Shown piece by piece: positions 5,328 to 6,196 of a stretch of DNA of 6,196 nt (position 1 is the stretch's first letter; every line of letters starts with the position of its first letter). Position numbers and translations under genes: made by a program. The notes under the pieces are model-generated. The model did no database searches. It was given only the letters and a program-made list of their open reading frames with translations, and had not been told where the DNA came from. The DNA comes from Desulfobacterales bacterium (GTDB taxonomy: Bacteria > Desulfobacterota > Desulfobacteria > Desulfobacterales > UBA11574), in the NCBI GenBank assembly GCA_030145595.1, contig JAQYVG010000193.1, positions 1 through 6,196 on the forward strand, given 5' to 3'.

Positions 5328-5466
5328 AAACCATCCTTCTGTTTATTTCGATAGCTTCAATGCGTTCAAGTGGACTTTTTGAAAACCAATATCTCTTTTC
5401 TTCTTCGATATCATCTAAGGAAGTAACATTTACAATTTTTTTATTAAGACTCGGAAGTTGAACCAT
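5266..5466 (-). CDS. Small partner protein of the nucleotidyltransferase
   Basis: This 66-residue, mostly helical protein starts MVQLPSLNKKIVNVTSLDD, continues with a charged EEEKRYWFSKSPLERIEAIEINRRMVYGQD segment and ends ATSRLQRFFEISELT. I recognise it as the small protein commonly found just ahead of this type of nucleotidyltransferase. An antitoxin or substrate role is inferred from that pairing, not shown. The ATG at 5466 is fixed by GGAGG nine bases upstream. A longer in-frame start at 5544 would be a TTG lying upstream of the -35 box and can be dismissed. Its last 62 bases also encode the start of the nucleotidyltransferase. Transcription probably starts about 30 bases upstream, from the promoter at 5503-5531. 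Confidence 0.78.
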   Translation of the reverse strand: MVQLPSLNKKIVNVTSLDDIEEEKRYWFSKSPLERIEAIEINRRMVYGQDRATSRLQRFFEISELT

Positions 5467-5486
5467 ATTCTCAATCCTCCAAACGC

Positions 5487-5626
5487 CTGTATTTTTTAGA
5501 TTCATATACCGGATTTTACGTAATATGTCAAGATTATTATACAAATGTTACAATGTGCGAACGGTCCTTACAACTCATTCGCGTACACGTCTTTGATTTC
5601 CTCCGGCTGGATGCACAAATAATCGA
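5487..5626 (-). repeat. Direct repeat copy 2 flanking the nucleotidyltransferase module
   Basis: This is the second copy of the 140-bp segment, upstream of the module. Copy 1 is at 4671-4809, about 84% identical and 816-817 bases away. In the minus-strand direction it holds a C-terminal coding fragment ending at 5568, a spacer and the module's own promoter, and stops just before the GGAGG ribosome site of the partner gene. Confidence 0.8.
5503..5531 (-). promoter_or_regulatory. Sigma70-like promoter of the nucleotidyltransferase module
   Basis: A consensus TTGACA -35 (5526-5531) is followed after 17 bases by TATATG (5503-5508). The 8-bp palindrome TTACGTAA (5516-5523) lies in the spacer, three bases from the -35, where a bound repressor would block polymerase. 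Boxes and palindrome are all conserved in repeat copy 1. The gene product most likely to bind it is the small partner protein, by analogy with other toxin-antitoxin operons. Confidence 0.65.
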
Positions 5627-5660
5627 GCCAGGCTCTGGGTGATGCGGTGAAAACACGTCT
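5568..5660 (-). pseudogene. C-terminal coding fragment in repeat copy 2
   Basis: Thirty open codons end in LDYLCIQPEEIKDVYANEL and a TAA stop. The frame is closed upstream by TGA at 5661-5663, and no start codon or ribosome site is present. It matches the end of the 4751-4876 frame, with mostly silent or conservative differences. It is therefore best read as the surviving 3' end of a gene once located to the right. The full-length family is not recognisable from these residues. Confidence 0.4.
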
Positions 5661-5706
5661 TCAATCTGGGCGAGTCAAACCAAATGTCGCTTGTTTCTGA
5701 ACCTCA

Positions 5707-5722
5707 TACACTTTTGAGTGTA
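5707..5722. promoter_or_regulatory. TACACT/AGTGTA palindrome upstream of the DGC gene
   Basis: TACACT (5707-5712) and AGTGTA (5717-5722) are exact reverse complements around TTTG. On the plus strand a pyrimidine run with six T follows, so it may be a weak terminator. Its place about 100 bases ahead of the DGC gene also suits an operator. A TATAAA at 5752-5757 could be the -10 of that gene, but no good -35 pairs with it. This and the minus-strand terminator account for the 356-base gap between the partner gene and the DGC gene, together with repeat copy 2. Confidence 0.35.
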
Positions 5723-5754
5723 ACCTTTTTTCCTTCTTGGTCGTCTTTCAATAT

Positions 5755-5785
5755 AAAAAAGCCAGGCGATTTGTAGCATGGCCTG
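5755..5785 (-). terminator. Minus-strand Rho-independent terminator
   Basis: Read on the minus strand, CAGGC (5785-5781) pairs with GCCTG (5767-5763) around a 13-base loop, and the stem is followed by GC and six T (5760-5755). It would stop transcription running leftwards out of the DGC gene region and insulate the minus-strand modules. No minus-strand gene is seen to its right in this window. Confidence 0.5.
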
Positions 5786-5822
5786 AAAAAAAGAGCATTA
5801 AAACTAAAAAGGAGGAATTAAA

Positions 5823-6196
5823 ATGGCCAAGACAATTCAAATTAAGCTGACGAACAAAGCCTGTCAGGCAGGCTTGCTGTATGCCCAAAAACATTTAACG
5901 ACACCGCCAAAGGACGCCGTGATCAGTTGCGAAGGAATTTGCCTCAAAGGAGAGACCGCTCGACGCGCGGCGAATCTGATCGCCCACCGATTGGCGCCGG
6001 ATAGGGCTGTTCGAATATGCCACGGAGGGTTGCTGGAGATATCGGGCGGCATGAGGGCTCTGGTAGAGAGAGCAGAACGCGTGTTAATAGTGGACGGGTG
6101 TCCCATGGCGTGTGGCACACGCATCACCAAAGGCGCTTTCCCGGACCTCAAGCCCGAAGTCGTATTCTCTAACCAGCTGTTCGAATTAGACGACAG
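5823..6196 (+). CDS. DGC-domain putative zinc-binding protein, partial
   Basis: 124 codons are visible and the gene continues past the right edge. VISCEGICLKGETARRAANLIAHRL (about 33-57) carries C36-x3-C40, ICHGGLLEISGG holds C66, and VLIVDGCPMACGTRI (87-101) has the name-giving D91-G92-C93 with C97. This is the DGC domain (PF08859), thought to bind zinc through its conserved cysteines; its cellular role is unsettled. The ATG at 5823 is certain: GGAGG (5811-5815) lies seven bases upstream. It is the only plus-strand gene, looks clearly richer in G and C than everything to its left, and may belong to the core chromosome beside the accessory block. A 95-codon antisense frame within it is a shadow. 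Confidence 0.88.
   Translation, partial: MAKTIQIKLTNKACQAGLLYAQKHLTTPPKDAVISCEGICLKGETARRAANLIAHRLAPDRAVRICHGGLLEISGGMRALVERAERVLIVDGCPMACGTRITKGAFPDLKPEVVFSNQLFELDD

Noticed and set aside
5864..6151. 95-codon minus-strand frame inside the DGC gene
   Set aside because: It is a shadow of a clearly coding plus-strand gene with the DGC motif and a strong ribosome site.
1..6196. CRISPR array, tRNA, rRNA or riboswitch
   Set aside because: I found no regularly spaced short repeats, no cloverleaf-like segment with a CCA end and no known leader motif on either strand.

Overview
This is an AT-rich stretch of accessory DNA from a bacterium. It most likely belongs to an anaerobic, sulfate-reducer-like lineage (Desulfobacterota or former Deltaproteobacteria). 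The hints are a small zinc-ribbon protein related to the N-termini of HD phosphohydrolases of strict anaerobes, a DGC-domain protein, and a CBS-pair protein of a type I associate with that group. These hints come from family resemblance, and the assignment is tentative.

Layout. Every recognisable gene from 82 to 5466 lies on the minus strand. Read in the direction of transcription (right to left), the order is: a two-gene MNT-type nucleotidyltransferase module (5466 to 4878, with a possible 41-codon tail ORF to 4751); about 530 bases with no convincing gene; a two-CBS-domain protein (4218-3772); a haloalkane dehalogenase with every active-site residue in place (3715-2834); a UPF0158-like protein (2793-2326); a stand-alone zinc-ribbon protein (2264-2004), followed in the +1 frame by a second zinc-knuckle-like stretch; a Phd/YefM antitoxin with a RelE/ParE toxin (1698-1137); a 175-bp MITE/REP-like element with 14-bp inverted ends (912-1086); and a membrane-anchored protein of uncertain family (834-82). 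At the right edge, a plus-strand DGC-domain protein starts at 5823 and runs off the window. It looks more GC-rich and may mark the return to core genome.

How the parts relate. There are two toxin-antitoxin-type modules. The nucleotidyltransferase module is bracketed by two direct copies (about 84% identical) of a 140-bp segment. Each copy holds the 3' end of a small reading frame (consensus DYLC-[IV]-QPEEIKD) followed by a sigma70-like promoter with a TTACGTAA palindrome between its boxes. The -35 region of these promoters (AATAATCTTGAC) also occurs, identical over 12 bases, upstream of the unrelated Phd/RelE-type module. The dehalogenase, CBS and UPF0158 genes are closely spaced (56 and 40 bases) and could be co-transcribed, but nothing else ties their functions together. 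The same-strand run of unrelated small genes and the scattered inverted repeats suggest a region built by repeated insertion. I could not show that it is an integron array or any other defined element.
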